From NCBI RefSeq assembly GCF_900113015.1, contig NZ_FONV01000014.1, positions 1-64,000 of the forward strand: a stretch of DNA of 64,000 bases, read 5' to 3'. A model generated the notes under the pieces. It was not told where the DNA came from, made no database searches, and saw nothing but the letters and a program-made list of their open reading frames with translations. How positions within the stretch are numbered: the first letter of the stretch is position 1; each line of letters begins with the position of its first letter. The translations under genes and the position numbers were made by a program. Positions 25,856-33,907 of the stretch are shown piece after piece. This DNA comes from Actinoplanes philippinensis (GTDB taxonomy: Bacteria > Actinomycetota > Actinomycetes > Mycobacteriales > Micromonosporaceae).

Positions 25856-27345
25856 CCACGACCGTCGCTCCCGGAAGACATGACACCCTGACGGACTCCC
25901 CGATCCGGCCCGCGGTGCTGTTTCGCCTGGCCACAGCCGGTGGCCGGGCCGACCGGATCCGGACGGCGCTGACCGCGGCCAGTTCCGCGCTGGCCGCCGT
26001 GACCCTGCTCGCCGCTGCCACGGTCGCGGCGATCCCCGACGGCGACGCCCCCTACCGGATCGAGATGATCGCCCGCGGCGAGCAGCGGGCCGCGGTGATC
26101 GCGGCGCTGCTGCTGGTGGCCGTGCCGATCCTCGTGCTGGCCGGGCAGAGCATCCGCTTCGGTTCGCCCGGCCGGGACCGGCGGTTCGCCCTGCTACGCC
26201 TGGTCGGCGCGACGCCGGGGCAGGCCGCGCGGCTGGCGGTGTGGGAGACGGTGCTGGCCGCGACGCTCGGATCGGTGGTGGGTCTCGGGCTCTACCTGAC
26301 ATGGCGGGCGGTGCTCGATCGACAGGCGCAGGACGGCAGCCGGGCTCTGCCCACCGACGTGCTGCCGTCGATGGTGATGACGGGTTCGGTTCTGCTGCTC
26401 GTGCCGGTGCTGACCGCGGTCGGTGCGGTGATTCTGCTGCGGCCGGTGATCGTGACACCGCTCGGGGTGGTGCGGCGGGTGCGCGATCGTCGACCGGCCG
26501 GCTGGCCGGGCCTGCTGATCATCGGAGGGGTCCTGGCGCCGGTGGTCGTCGATCCGTTCGGCGGCTGGCTACTGGACAATGCCGACGAGGCCGAGCCAGG
26601 TCCGGGCCTGGCGGCGCTCACCCTGGCCGCGGTCGTGCTGCTGGCCACCGCCGGAGTGCTGATCGGGTCCGGCTGGATCGCCTATACCACTGGTGAGCTG
26701 CTGCAACGGTTCGGGAGACGGCCCGGCCTGCTGCTCGCCGGGCGGCGGCTGACAGCCGACCCGTGGAGCGGCAGCCGGCTGCATGCCGCGCTGTTCGCCG
26801 CCCTGATCGTCGGCGCGGGCGCCAGTTCGGTGCGTGCCTATGTGGTGGCGATGCAGGATGCCGGCGACCGGATGGCCGGCCTCAGTGGGCGGCCACCCAT
26901 TCCCGGCGGGGAGTACCACCTGAACCCGATCACGCTGATCGACCTGGCGGTGGCCGTCGTCATCGGGCTGGCCGCGGCCGGCATCCTGGTGGCGCTCGCC
27001 GAGGGCATCACCACCCGCCGGCGGGTCTACGCCGCGCAGGTGGCGGCCGGGGTGCCGCGCCGGGTGCTCGGGGAAGCCATCGCCTGGCAGGCGCTCGGGC
27101 CCGCGGTGCCGGCCGTGGTGATCTCGTTGACTCTCGGCTGGTCGATCGTGCGGTCCCTCGGGTCGACTGTCACGGTCGGTGAAGCCGACGAGCCGGGGCT
27201 GCGGGTGACCATTCCGATCGAGGTGCCGATGGGGGACCTGCTGCTTCTGGGTGGCGGCGCGGTGGCGGCGTTGGCCCTGGTGGCGGGGATGGGCGTGCTG
27301 CTGCTCCGGATGAACACCGACTTGGAGGAGATTCGGGTGGGCTGA
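25852..27345 (+). CDS. FtsX-like ABC permease, second of two (paralogue)
   Basis: The 497-aa protein is collinear with the preceding permease: VLAGQSIRFGSPGRDRRFALLRLVGATPGQ, TPLGVVRRVRDR, ALAEGITTRRRVYAAQVAAGVPRRVLG and the closing DLEEIRVG. The two arose by tandem duplication and probably form a heterodimer with the ATPase dimer. Unlike its neighbour it lacks the paired Cys in the last extracytoplasmic loop. The ATG overlaps the previous stop. Confidence 0.9.
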   Translation: MTTTVAPGRHDTLTDSPIRPAVLFRLATAGGRADRIRTALTAASSALAAVTLLAAATVAAIPDGDAPYRIEMIARGEQRAAVIAALLLVAVPILVLAGQSIRFGSPGRDRRFALLRLVGATPGQAARLAVWETVLAATLGSVVGLGLYLTWRAVLDRQAQDGSRALPTDVLPSMVMTGSVLLLVPVLTAVGAVILLRPVIVTPLGVVRRVRDRRPAGWPGLLIIGGVLAPVVVDPFGGWLLDNADEAEPGPGLAALTLAAVVLLATAGVLIGSGWIAYTTGELLQRFGRRPGLLLAGRRLTADPWSGSRLHAALFAALIVGAGASSVRAYVVAMQDAGDRMAGLSGRPPIPGGEYHLNPITLIDLAVAVVIGLAAAGILVALAEGITTRRRVYAAQVAAGVPRRVLGEAIAWQALGPAVPAVVISLTLGWSIVRSLGSTVTVGEADEPGLRVTIPIEVPMGDLLLLGGGAVAALALVAGMGVLLLRMNTDLEEIRVG

Positions 27346-27522
27346 ACGGGACGGGCCGTGCGCTCGCATGCGCCCGGATGCGGGCGCTGTGATCCGGTGA
27401 TGCTGCTACGTCGCCTGGTAGCTGCGGGACGGTCTGGTTCGGTGGGACGGGGTGGCCGTACTGCCGAATGGGTTTGATCGTGCCCCGGCTGACCGCGGCG
27501 ATGACGGGGTCCGGCGCGCTGA

Positions 27523-27569
27523 AATGCCGCGGTGCCTGGCGGGTGGGGCGTTTCGGGCGCCGCGGCATT
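27523..27569. terminator. Long hairpin between convergent genes, possible terminator
   Basis: AATGCCGCGG (27523-27532) pairs perfectly with CCGCGGCATT (27560-27569), extended inward by four more pairs. A third GATGCCGCGGC copy follows at about 27580. No T-run is present, so termination is only suggested by position, at the 3' ends of both the permease and peptidase genes. Confidence 0.4.
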
Positions 27570-27602
27570 CGCGGGTGCGGATGCCGCGGCGGCCGGGTTC
27601 GG

Positions 27603-29666
27603 TCAGGCGGGCTGCAGGACGTCGAGGACCCAGGCGAGGTTGAAGGCCTCTTCCTTCCAGGCGTCGTAACGGCCGCTCGGGCCGGCGTGACCGGCGCCCA
27701 TCTCGGTCTTGAGGAGGTAGGTGCCTTCGGGAGCCACGGCACGCAGCCGGGCGATCCACTTGGCCGGCTCGTGGTAGAGGACCCGCGTGTCGTTGAGGCT
27801 GGTCACCGCGAGGATCCGGGGGTAGTGCTGCTTGGTGACGTTTTCATACGGGCTGTAGGCCTTCATGTAGGCGTAGACCTCGGCCGACTCGATCGGGTTG
27901 CCCCACTCCTCCCACTCGGTGACCGTCAGTGGCAGTGACGGGTCGAGGATCGAGGTGAGCGGGTCCACGAAGGGAACTTCGGCGAGGACGCCGGCGAACG
28001 CCTCCGGGGCGATGTTGGCGATCGCGCCCATGAGCAGGCCGCCGGCCGAGCCGCCGCGGGCCACCAGGCGGTCGGCGGACGTCCATCGGCTCCGGACCAG
28101 AGCCTCGGCAGCCGCCACGAAGTCGGTGAACGTGTTGCGCTTGGCGAGCATTTTGCCCTGCTCATACCACTGCCGACCCATTTCGCCGCCACCACGGACG
28201 TGGGCGATCGCGAAGACCACACCACGGTCCAGCAGGGACAGGCGGGCGATCGAGAAATACGGGTCGATGGAGTGCTCGTAGGACCCGTAGCCGTAGAGGA
28301 GCGCCGGCGCCGAACCGTCCCGTTTCACGCCCTTGCGCGCCACGAGCGAGATCGGCACGCGAGTGCCGTCGGGGGCTGTCGCCCACTCACGGAACTGCTC
28401 GTAGTCGTTCGGCTGGTAGTCGCCGAGAACGGGCTTCTGCTTACGCAGCGTCATCGAGCGGGTGACCAGGTCGACGTCGTAGACCGAATCCGGCGTGATC
28501 AGCGAGGTGTAGGAGATCCGGACGGAGTTCGTCTCGTACTCCGGGTTGCCGGCCAGGCCGACGCTGTACAGCGGCTCGGGGAACTCCATGTCGTAGGAGG
28601 CCGTGCTGCCGTCGGCGATCACCCGCAGGCCGGTCAGACCGTCGCGCCGCAGTGAGATCACCAGGTGGCGGGAGAACGCGTCGACAGACTCTAGGCGGGT
28701 ACCCGGCTGGTGCGGGATCATCTCGATCCACTCGCCGGGGTTGTCCACCGAGGTCCAGGCGACCGCGAAGTCCTCGGCATCCCGGTTGTGCAGGATCAGG
28801 AACCGGTGGCCGTGGTGCTCGATCGAATACTCCACACCCTGCCGACGCTCGGTGATCAGGGTCGGCTCGGCATCCGGCATGTCGGCAGGGATGACCCGTA
28901 CCTCAGAAGTGATCTTGCTCTGGGTGTCGATGACGATGAACTTCTCGCTCCGGGTGAGGTCGACGCCCACCCAGAACCTCTCGTCCGGCTCCTCGTAGAT
29001 CAATGTGTTCTCGCTGCTGCCGACCGTGTGCCGCCACACCCGGTAGGGGCGCCACGCCTCGTCGACCGTGATGTAGAACAGCGTCGTGCCGTCGGCGGAC
29101 CACGCGCTGCCGTAGAAGACGTCGGTCACCTCGTCGGCCAGCACCTCGCCGGTCACCAGATTCTTGACGCGCAGGGTGAACCGCTCGTCGCCGTCGAAGT
29201 CGGTCGAATAGGCCAGCCAGTTGCCGTCCGGGCTCACGTCGAAGGTGCCGAGCGCGAAGAACTCCTTACCCTCGGCCAGCTCGTTGCCGTCGAGAAGCAC
29301 CTGCTCGCCGGGCTTGTCGGCGGCCATCGGCGGGTCCGTCTCCCCGGCGGCGACGGGGACGCGGCAATGAATCCCGTACTGCTTGCCCTCCTCGGTGCGG
29401 GTGTAATACCAGAACCCGCCCTTACGGCTCGGAACCGACAGATCGGTCTCCTGGGTGCGGCCCTTGATCTCCTGGAAGATCTTTTCTCGGAGGCCCGCCA
29501 GGTGCGCGGTCGCCTGCTCGGTCCAGGCGTTCTCCGCCTCCAGATGAGCGATGGTCGCCGGGTCCTCCTTGGCCATCAGCCAGGCGAACTCGTCGACGAC
29601 CGTGTCGCCGTGGAAGGTGCGCTCGGTGGGCGCCTGGCGCGCGGTGGGTGGGCCATCAATCGTCAC
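27603..29666 (-). CDS. ptrB: Oligopeptidase B (prolyl oligopeptidase family, S9A)
   Basis: A 687-aa serine peptidase that cuts small peptides after basic residues. The N-terminal part is a seven-bladed propeller and the C-terminal part an alpha/beta hydrolase with the catalytic serine in ARGGSAGGLLMGAIAN. LLYGYGSYEHSIDPYFS, AHVRGGGEMGRQWYEQGK, the Asp region SLNDTRVLYHEPAKW and the final catalytic His in MGAGHAGPSGRYD are typical of oligopeptidase B. The GTG at 29666 gives MTIDGPPTARQAPTER; an earlier start at 29702 adds 12 unlikely residues. No signal peptide, so cytoplasmic. Confidence 0.93.
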   Translation of the reverse strand: MTIDGPPTARQAPTERTFHGDTVVDEFAWLMAKEDPATIAHLEAENAWTEQATAHLAGLREKIFQEIKGRTQETDLSVPSRKGGFWYYTRTEEGKQYGIHCRVPVAAGETDPPMAADKPGEQVLLDGNELAEGKEFFALGTFDVSPDGNWLAYSTDFDGDERFTLRVKNLVTGEVLADEVTDVFYGSAWSADGTTLFYITVDEAWRPYRVWRHTVGSSENTLIYEEPDERFWVGVDLTRSEKFIVIDTQSKITSEVRVIPADMPDAEPTLITERRQGVEYSIEHHGHRFLILHNRDAEDFAVAWTSVDNPGEWIEMIPHQPGTRLESVDAFSRHLVISLRRDGLTGLRVIADGSTASYDMEFPEPLYSVGLAGNPEYETNSVRISYTSLITPDSVYDVDLVTRSMTLRKQKPVLGDYQPNDYEQFREWATAPDGTRVPISLVARKGVKRDGSAPALLYGYGSYEHSIDPYFSIARLSLLDRGVVFAIAHVRGGGEMGRQWYEQGKMLAKRNTFTDFVAAAEALVRSRWTSADRLVARGGSAGGLLMGAIANIAPEAFAGVLAEVPFVDPLTSILDPSLPLTVTEWEEWGNPIESAEVYAYMKAYSPYENVTKQHYPRILAVTSLNDTRVLYHEPAKWIARLRAVAPEGTYLLKTEMGAGHAGPSGRYDAWKEEAFNLAWVLDVLQPA

Positions 29667-29772
29667 CGGAAACACGTTACCGCCCGGATTTCCCGGGCAC
29701 ACGAACCTCGGTCATTCGAACATGTGTACGATGTGCCAGAGTGGACGATCTTCGCTGTGGGGAGGCATCGGA

Positions 29773-30885
29773 GTGAGCGGTTCCCTTCTCGCCGAGCTCG
29801 TGGAGATCTGCGGTCCCGGCGCCGCCCGCGTCGCGCGCAGTGACGATCGAGTCGCCGGTCGCCATGCCGACTACGTCGCCGCGCCGGCTACCTCCAACGC
29901 CGTTGCACGGCTGATGCGCCTTGCCTCCGAGCGCGGGCTCGGCGTCCGGCCACGCGGTTCAGGCAGCAAAATCGATTGGGGTACGAGACCGGGGCGCCTG
30001 GACATCGTCATCGACACCGTCCGTCTTCACGGTATGTGGGATCACGACGGCTCGTCCGCGATCGTCGCCGCCGGCACCCCGGTCGAGGCGGTGCAGGCCG
30101 CCCTCGCCCGGCACGGCAGACGCCTCGCCATCGACCCGCCATCACCCGGCGCCACGATCGGCGGGGTGCTCGCCGTCAACGAGTCCGGTCCGCTGCGGCA
30201 CCGCTTCGGCTCACCGGCCGGGCAGGCGGTCAGCGTCGCGCTCGTCGATCCGGCCGGGGAGCTGGTCGATCTCGCCGAGTGGGAGAGCCCGGCTCCCGGC
30301 GTGATCACGTCGGCGGTGCTGCCGGTCGAGGACCTTCCGGCGGAGCGGCGCTGGGTGGTCCGGCCGGTGTCGACGCCGACGGAGGTCAACGACCTGACGA
30401 CCCGGATCGTGGCGCAGGAGTTCGGGCTGAGTGCCGTCGAGGTGGACATGCCGGCCGTCGGGGCGGGGTCGTTCGCGATGCTCCTCGAAGGCACGGCCGG
30501 GTTCGTCGCTGCCGGGGCGGGGCGGCTCGCCCGCGAGCTGGGTCCGCTCGCCACCATCCGCACCGAGGCGCCGGAGTGGTGGGGGAGCTATCCGTTCCGG
30601 CCGTCCGATGTGGCGCTGCGGCTTCGGGTGCGATCGCGTGACCTGCATGCGGTCGGGTTCGTCCTGCGCGACGCCGTCGGGGCGGCGGTGGCCGTGCGCG
30701 GGTCGGTCGGGGCCGGGGTGGTGCATGCGGTCCTGCCGCGAGGCCTGAGCCCAGCCCGTATCGGCGACATCGTCACCGGGCTCGAACAGGTGCTGATGGC
30801 ACGCCGTGGCCGGGCTGTCATCGTGACCGCACCACCCGACTTGGCCGAGCGCATCCCGATGGCCGAGCCGGAAGATCTTTTCTGA
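29773..30885 (+). CDS. FAD-binding oxidoreductase (GlcE-like)
   Basis: The 370-aa protein has an FAD-binding PCMH-type domain: VRPRGSGSKIDWG for the pyrophosphate contact and PPSPGATIGGVLAVNESGPLRHRFGSPAGQ. It is similar in size and order to the GlcE subunit of glycolate oxidase, but no glcD or glcF is adjacent, so the substrate is unknown. GTG at 29773 follows GGGGAGG; longer frames upstream run through the promoter of the divergent peptidase. Confidence 0.82.
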   Translation: MSGSLLAELVEICGPGAARVARSDDRVAGRHADYVAAPATSNAVARLMRLASERGLGVRPRGSGSKIDWGTRPGRLDIVIDTVRLHGMWDHDGSSAIVAAGTPVEAVQAALARHGRRLAIDPPSPGATIGGVLAVNESGPLRHRFGSPAGQAVSVALVDPAGELVDLAEWESPAPGVITSAVLPVEDLPAERRWVVRPVSTPTEVNDLTTRIVAQEFGLSAVEVDMPAVGAGSFAMLLEGTAGFVAAGAGRLARELGPLATIRTEAPEWWGSYPFRPSDVALRLRVRSRDLHAVGFVLRDAVGAAVAVRGSVGAGVVHAVLPRGLSPARIGDIVTGLEQVLMARRGRAVIVTAPPDLAERIPMAEPEDLF

Positions 30886-30994
30886 CCTGGTACGGGTGGC
30901 GGCCGGCTTCGTTCCTGCCGCCGGTTCCGGTGACCTGCTCTCGTGACGGGTTTCGGGAGGGGGTGAAGCCCCGCGGGGGGCCTGGTGGTGGCCG

Positions 30995-31214
30995 TGACCG
31001 GGAGCGCGGTGCGGCCCTTCTGGAGGCTTTGATCGTTCCGTGACCGGGAATGGGGTCCGGCCGTTCGAGAGGCTCGGTCGGCTGTGACCGGGAATGGGGC
31101 GCCGTCCGTCCGGAGGCTCGGTCGGCTGTGACCGGAACGGGGCGCCGTCCGTCCGGAGGCTCGGTCGGCCGTGACCGGAACGGGGCGCCGTCCTTCCGGG
31201 ACTTGATGCCCGCG
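30995..31214. repeat. Five tandem copies of a 43-46-bp GC-rich repeat
   Basis: Copies begin with TGACCGG at about 30995, 31041, 31085, 31129 and 31172 (spacing 46, 44, 44, 43). Each contains a GAGGCTCGGTCGGC-like block; the inner copies are nearly identical and the outer ones degraded. The array fills most of the 341-bp gap between the oxidoreductase and the convergent reductase gene. No coding frame is supported. Confidence 0.85.
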
Positions 31215-31226
31215 CCGGCCTGAGGG

Positions 31227-31841
31227 TCAGAAACGGGCGGGGATCAGGGCCGCTGTCTCTGCGGCTAAGTGACGGCCCATGCGGGCTACGTCGCCTACCG
31301 CGTAGGTGAGGTAGGCGAACTGGCCGACCTCGCGGACGCCGGTGAGGATCAGGTCGTCCACCAGCAGGCGGCGGCGCAGCATCGGGGTTCCCTCACCGAG
31401 GATGGCCGGGGCTATGCCGAGGATGATCTCGTCGAGCAGGCCCTCGGCTACGAACTGGCTCACCAGATTGCCCCCGCCGGCCAGCCAGACGTTCTTTCCC
31501 TGGGCCGCTACGACCATGGCCTCGTGCACCCGGCGGACGTCGCCACTGATCATGAACACGTTGGCGTCCGGCACCGGCGGCAGGTCGCGGTGGGTGAAGA
31601 CCCAGCACGGTACGTCGCCGTACATGTCGTGCCAGTTCTCTGGTTCTTCGAGCAGATTGTCGTTCTTGAGGACCCATTCGTAGGTGGTCGCGCCCATGGC
31701 GAACGCGCCGACACCCTCGAAGAACTCACCGAACGGATTGTCGGTGCCCTCGTCGACCTCGAAGAGCCAGTCCAGCGAGTTGTTCTCGTCGGCGATGTAG
31801 CCGTCGATGCTGGTGGCGGTGTAGTACTGCGTCTTCGCCAT
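31227..31841 (-). CDS. Dihydrofolate reductase family protein (RibD C-terminal type), copy 1
   Basis: The 204-aa protein has the RibD/DHFR-like fold: TATSIDGYIADENNSLDWLFE at the N-terminus, AFAMGATTYEWVL, and GKNVWLAGGGNLVSQFVAEGLLDEIILGIAPAILG, the NADPH-binding segment. Proteins of this group are small NADPH reductases of mostly unknown substrate. ATG at 31841 gives MAKTQYYTATS; four earlier residues are unlikely. A paralogue lies 1.4 kb upstream on the same strand. Confidence 0.88.
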   Translation of the reverse strand: MAKTQYYTATSIDGYIADENNSLDWLFEVDEGTDNPFGEFFEGVGAFAMGATTYEWVLKNDNLLEEPENWHDMYGDVPCWVFTHRDLPPVPDANVFMISGDVRRVHEAMVVAAQGKNVWLAGGGNLVSQFVAEGLLDEIILGIAPAILGEGTPMLRRRLLVDDLILTGVREVGQFAYLTYAVGDVARMGRHLAAETAALIPARF

Positions 31842-32106
31842 GACAATCACCATGCCACGCCGGGACCGGCAAAAAGGGCAGATCGATCAGGAACGGCTCG
31901 GCCTCTCCACGCCGGATCCAACCGGTGATTCGTTCGGCGGCCCGCCCCGGATCGGTCGTCATCCTCAGGCCCATCGAGCACGGAATCCGAGCCACCGGGT
32001 TCACGTGAGAACCGGGATGCTGCGCCGCATCGGAGGCTGTTGTGTTGCGCCGGGGTTCGGGGCGAGCCGGGCTTCCCGGTCAGCCGAGGAACCTGCGTTG
32101 GCCGTG

Positions 32107-32309
32107 GGTCTCGCGCTGCCGGGGTCTTGCGCTGCCGGCGTCTTGCGCTGCCGGGGTCTCGCGCTGCCGGCGTCTTGCGCTGCCGGGGTCTCGCGCTGCC
32201 GGCGTCTTGCGTTGCCGGGGTCTTGCGCTGCCGGGGTCTTGCGCTGCCGGCGTCTTGCGCTGCCGGGGTCTTGCGTTGCCGGGGTCTTGCGTTGCCGGGG
32301 TCTTGCGCT
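32107..32309. repeat. 16-bp minisatellite, about 12.7 copies
   Basis: The unit is GGTCTTGCGCTGCCGG with T/C, C/T and G/C variants, repeated head-to-tail without spacers for 203 bp. Because 16 is not a multiple of three, each frame repeats every 48 bp as a 16-residue pattern, so an apparent protein repeat appears in all three plus-strand frames; this argues against coding. Confidence 0.93.
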
Positions 32310-32930
32310 CTCAGGAGAACTGCGCCGCATCGAGGAACTCATGATCAGGAAAACGGGGGGTGCCGGTGGCGGGTGGGGTGTTGCCGCACCCAGCCCGCCA
32401 CCGTCACCGGCTCGACGCCGCGGCCTTGGGAATTCCGGCTGCGGGGTCCCACACCGTACTCCAACGGACGGGGCCGCGGGACCGACTCTCACATCTCGGA
32501 TCGGCGTCGGTGGTCGACGTGTCCACACTGCTCAAACGCGCGAGGACGCGCGAGTTCCACGGTGCTGTCGCGGCTTTCCTCGGGCATCCGGCGGCCCGAT
32601 GAGGGCGCAGAAGGCGAAGGCTCGCATGCCGGGCGTAAGGGCGGTGGCGGTGGCGGTCGAGGCTGGGGAACGGTGGCAGTCAAGGGAGGGTGAACGGCCA
32701 GCGGGGAACAGGGTGGCGCCGGTGGGTGAGGAAATCCAGGGAGGGGTCGTGGGCGCAAAGGAGCCAGGAACGAATGGACGCTTGTGAGCTGGAGCTTGCG
32801 GAAAGGCTCTGGACCAGCCGGACGCGGGAGGGCGCCGTGAACTGACCGCGAGGAGCTCGGCGCGGGAAAACACCGGGAAAGACGAAGGGACTTGAAGGAG
32901 GGATCCGGCCGCGCAGGCGGTGGACGGGGT

Positions 32931-33140
32931 GGGAGGGCTGGACCGGTGGGTGATCAGGGTGGGAGGGCTGGACCGGTGAGTGATCAGGGTGGGAGGGCTG
33001 GACCGGTGAGTGATCAGGGCGGGAGGGCTGGACCGGTGAGTGACCTGAGCGGGAGAGCTGGACCGGTGGGTGGACGGGGTGGGAGGGCTGGATCGCTGGG
33101 CGATCAGGGTGGGAGGACTGGACCGGGTGGGTGGACGGGC
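32931..33140. repeat. 30-bp tandem repeat, seven copies
   Basis: GGGAGGGCTGGACCGGTGAG-type units start exactly every 30 bp at 32931, 32961, 32991, 33021, 33051, 33081 and 33111. One plus-strand frame reads GGRAGPVSDQ repeatedly from a TTG at 32892 to 33257, but it overlaps the end of the reductase gene and has no non-repetitive domain. I treat it as non-coding. Confidence 0.9.
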
Positions 33141-33228
33141 GGAGGACTTGGCCGACGGATGGACGGGACGTGGGCTACGTCGATGGATGGACGGGGTGTC
33201 AGCTACGCCGGTGGTGGACCGGTGAGGG

Positions 33229-33789
33229 CTACGCCGGTGGGTGGACGGCGTAGGTGAGGTAGGCGAACTGGCCCAGCCGGCGGACCTCGGCCAAGGTGTA
33301 TCGGGAGGATGTGATGCGGCGCGGTAGCACGGGGGCGCCGGCGCCCAGAGTTACCGGGGCCACGCCGAGGATCACCTCGTCCAGCAGGCCGTGGTCGGCG
33401 AAAGTGGCCACCAGCTCGCCGCCGCCCACCAGCCAGATGTTTCGTCCGGCGGCGGCCGACACCATGTCGGCGTGGACGGGGCGGACGTCTCCCCGTACGA
33501 AATGAAGGTTTGCTCCTGGAATGACCGGCAGCTCACGGTGAGTGAAGATCCATGCTGGTGTGTCGCCGTAGGGCTCCAGCCAGGCGGACGGATGCTCCAG
33601 CGCCCTCTCGTGGGCCAGCACCCACTCGTAGGTGGTCGCGCCCATCGCGAAAGCGCCGACACCCTCGAAGAACGACGCGAACGGATTTTCGCCGGCCTTG
33701 TCGCCCACCTCGAAGAGCCAGTCCAGCGAGTTGTGCTCGTCGGCGATGTAGCCGTCGATCGTGGTCGCGGTGAAGTACTGCGTCTTCAT
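33229..33789 (-). CDS. Dihydrofolate reductase family protein, copy 2
   Basis: A 186-aa paralogue of the protein at 31227-31841, sharing MKTQYFTATTIDGYIADEH and SLDWLFEVGDKAGENPF, EGVGAFAMGATTYEWVLA, IWLVGGGELVATFADHGLLDEVILGVAP and RLGQFAYLTYAV. It lacks the C-terminal 15-20 residues of copy 1 and stops in HPPA just inside the end of the repeat region. ATG at 33789 aligns with copy 1; the longer frame to 33867 does not. Confidence 0.88.
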   Translation of the reverse strand: MKTQYFTATTIDGYIADEHNSLDWLFEVGDKAGENPFASFFEGVGAFAMGATTYEWVLAHERALEHPSAWLEPYGDTPAWIFTHRELPVIPGANLHFVRGDVRPVHADMVSAAAGRNIWLVGGGELVATFADHGLLDEVILGVAPVTLGAGAPVLPRRITSSRYTLAEVRRLGQFAYLTYAVHPPA

Positions 33790-33907
33790 GCCCACGACCC
33801 TGCCACGAGGGTCTGACAGAAACAGATGCGGCGGCGGGAGCCGTGTGAGCAAGAGAGAACGCAGCAAGGGAAGGCGGGAGTGCCCGAGCGAGGCCGGCGG
33901 GAAAGGA

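Larger units (their letters stand above)
31842..33228. other. 1.4-kb non-coding region between the two reductase paralogues
   Basis: No reading frame here has family features; the open frames are artefacts of GC content and of repeats that have no stops in any frame. The region holds a 16-bp array (32107-32309) and a 30-bp array (32931-33140). The rest, 32310-32930, contains no gene I can support. Confidence 0.6.

Noticed and set aside
32040..32787. Long plus-strand open frames through the 16-bp repeat (LALPGSCAAGVLRCRG-type repeats)
   Set aside because: The same 16-residue pattern appears in all three frames because the unit is 16 bp; none has a ribosome site or non-repetitive domain.
30995..33140. 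Possible CRISPR array(s)
   Set aside because: The repeats are contiguous without unique spacers, unit lengths differ between arrays and no cas genes are present.
32892..33257. TTG-started 121-codon frame of GGRAGPVSDQ repeats
   Set aside because: It runs into the 3' end of the reductase gene on the other strand, has no domain and depends only on the 30-bp period.
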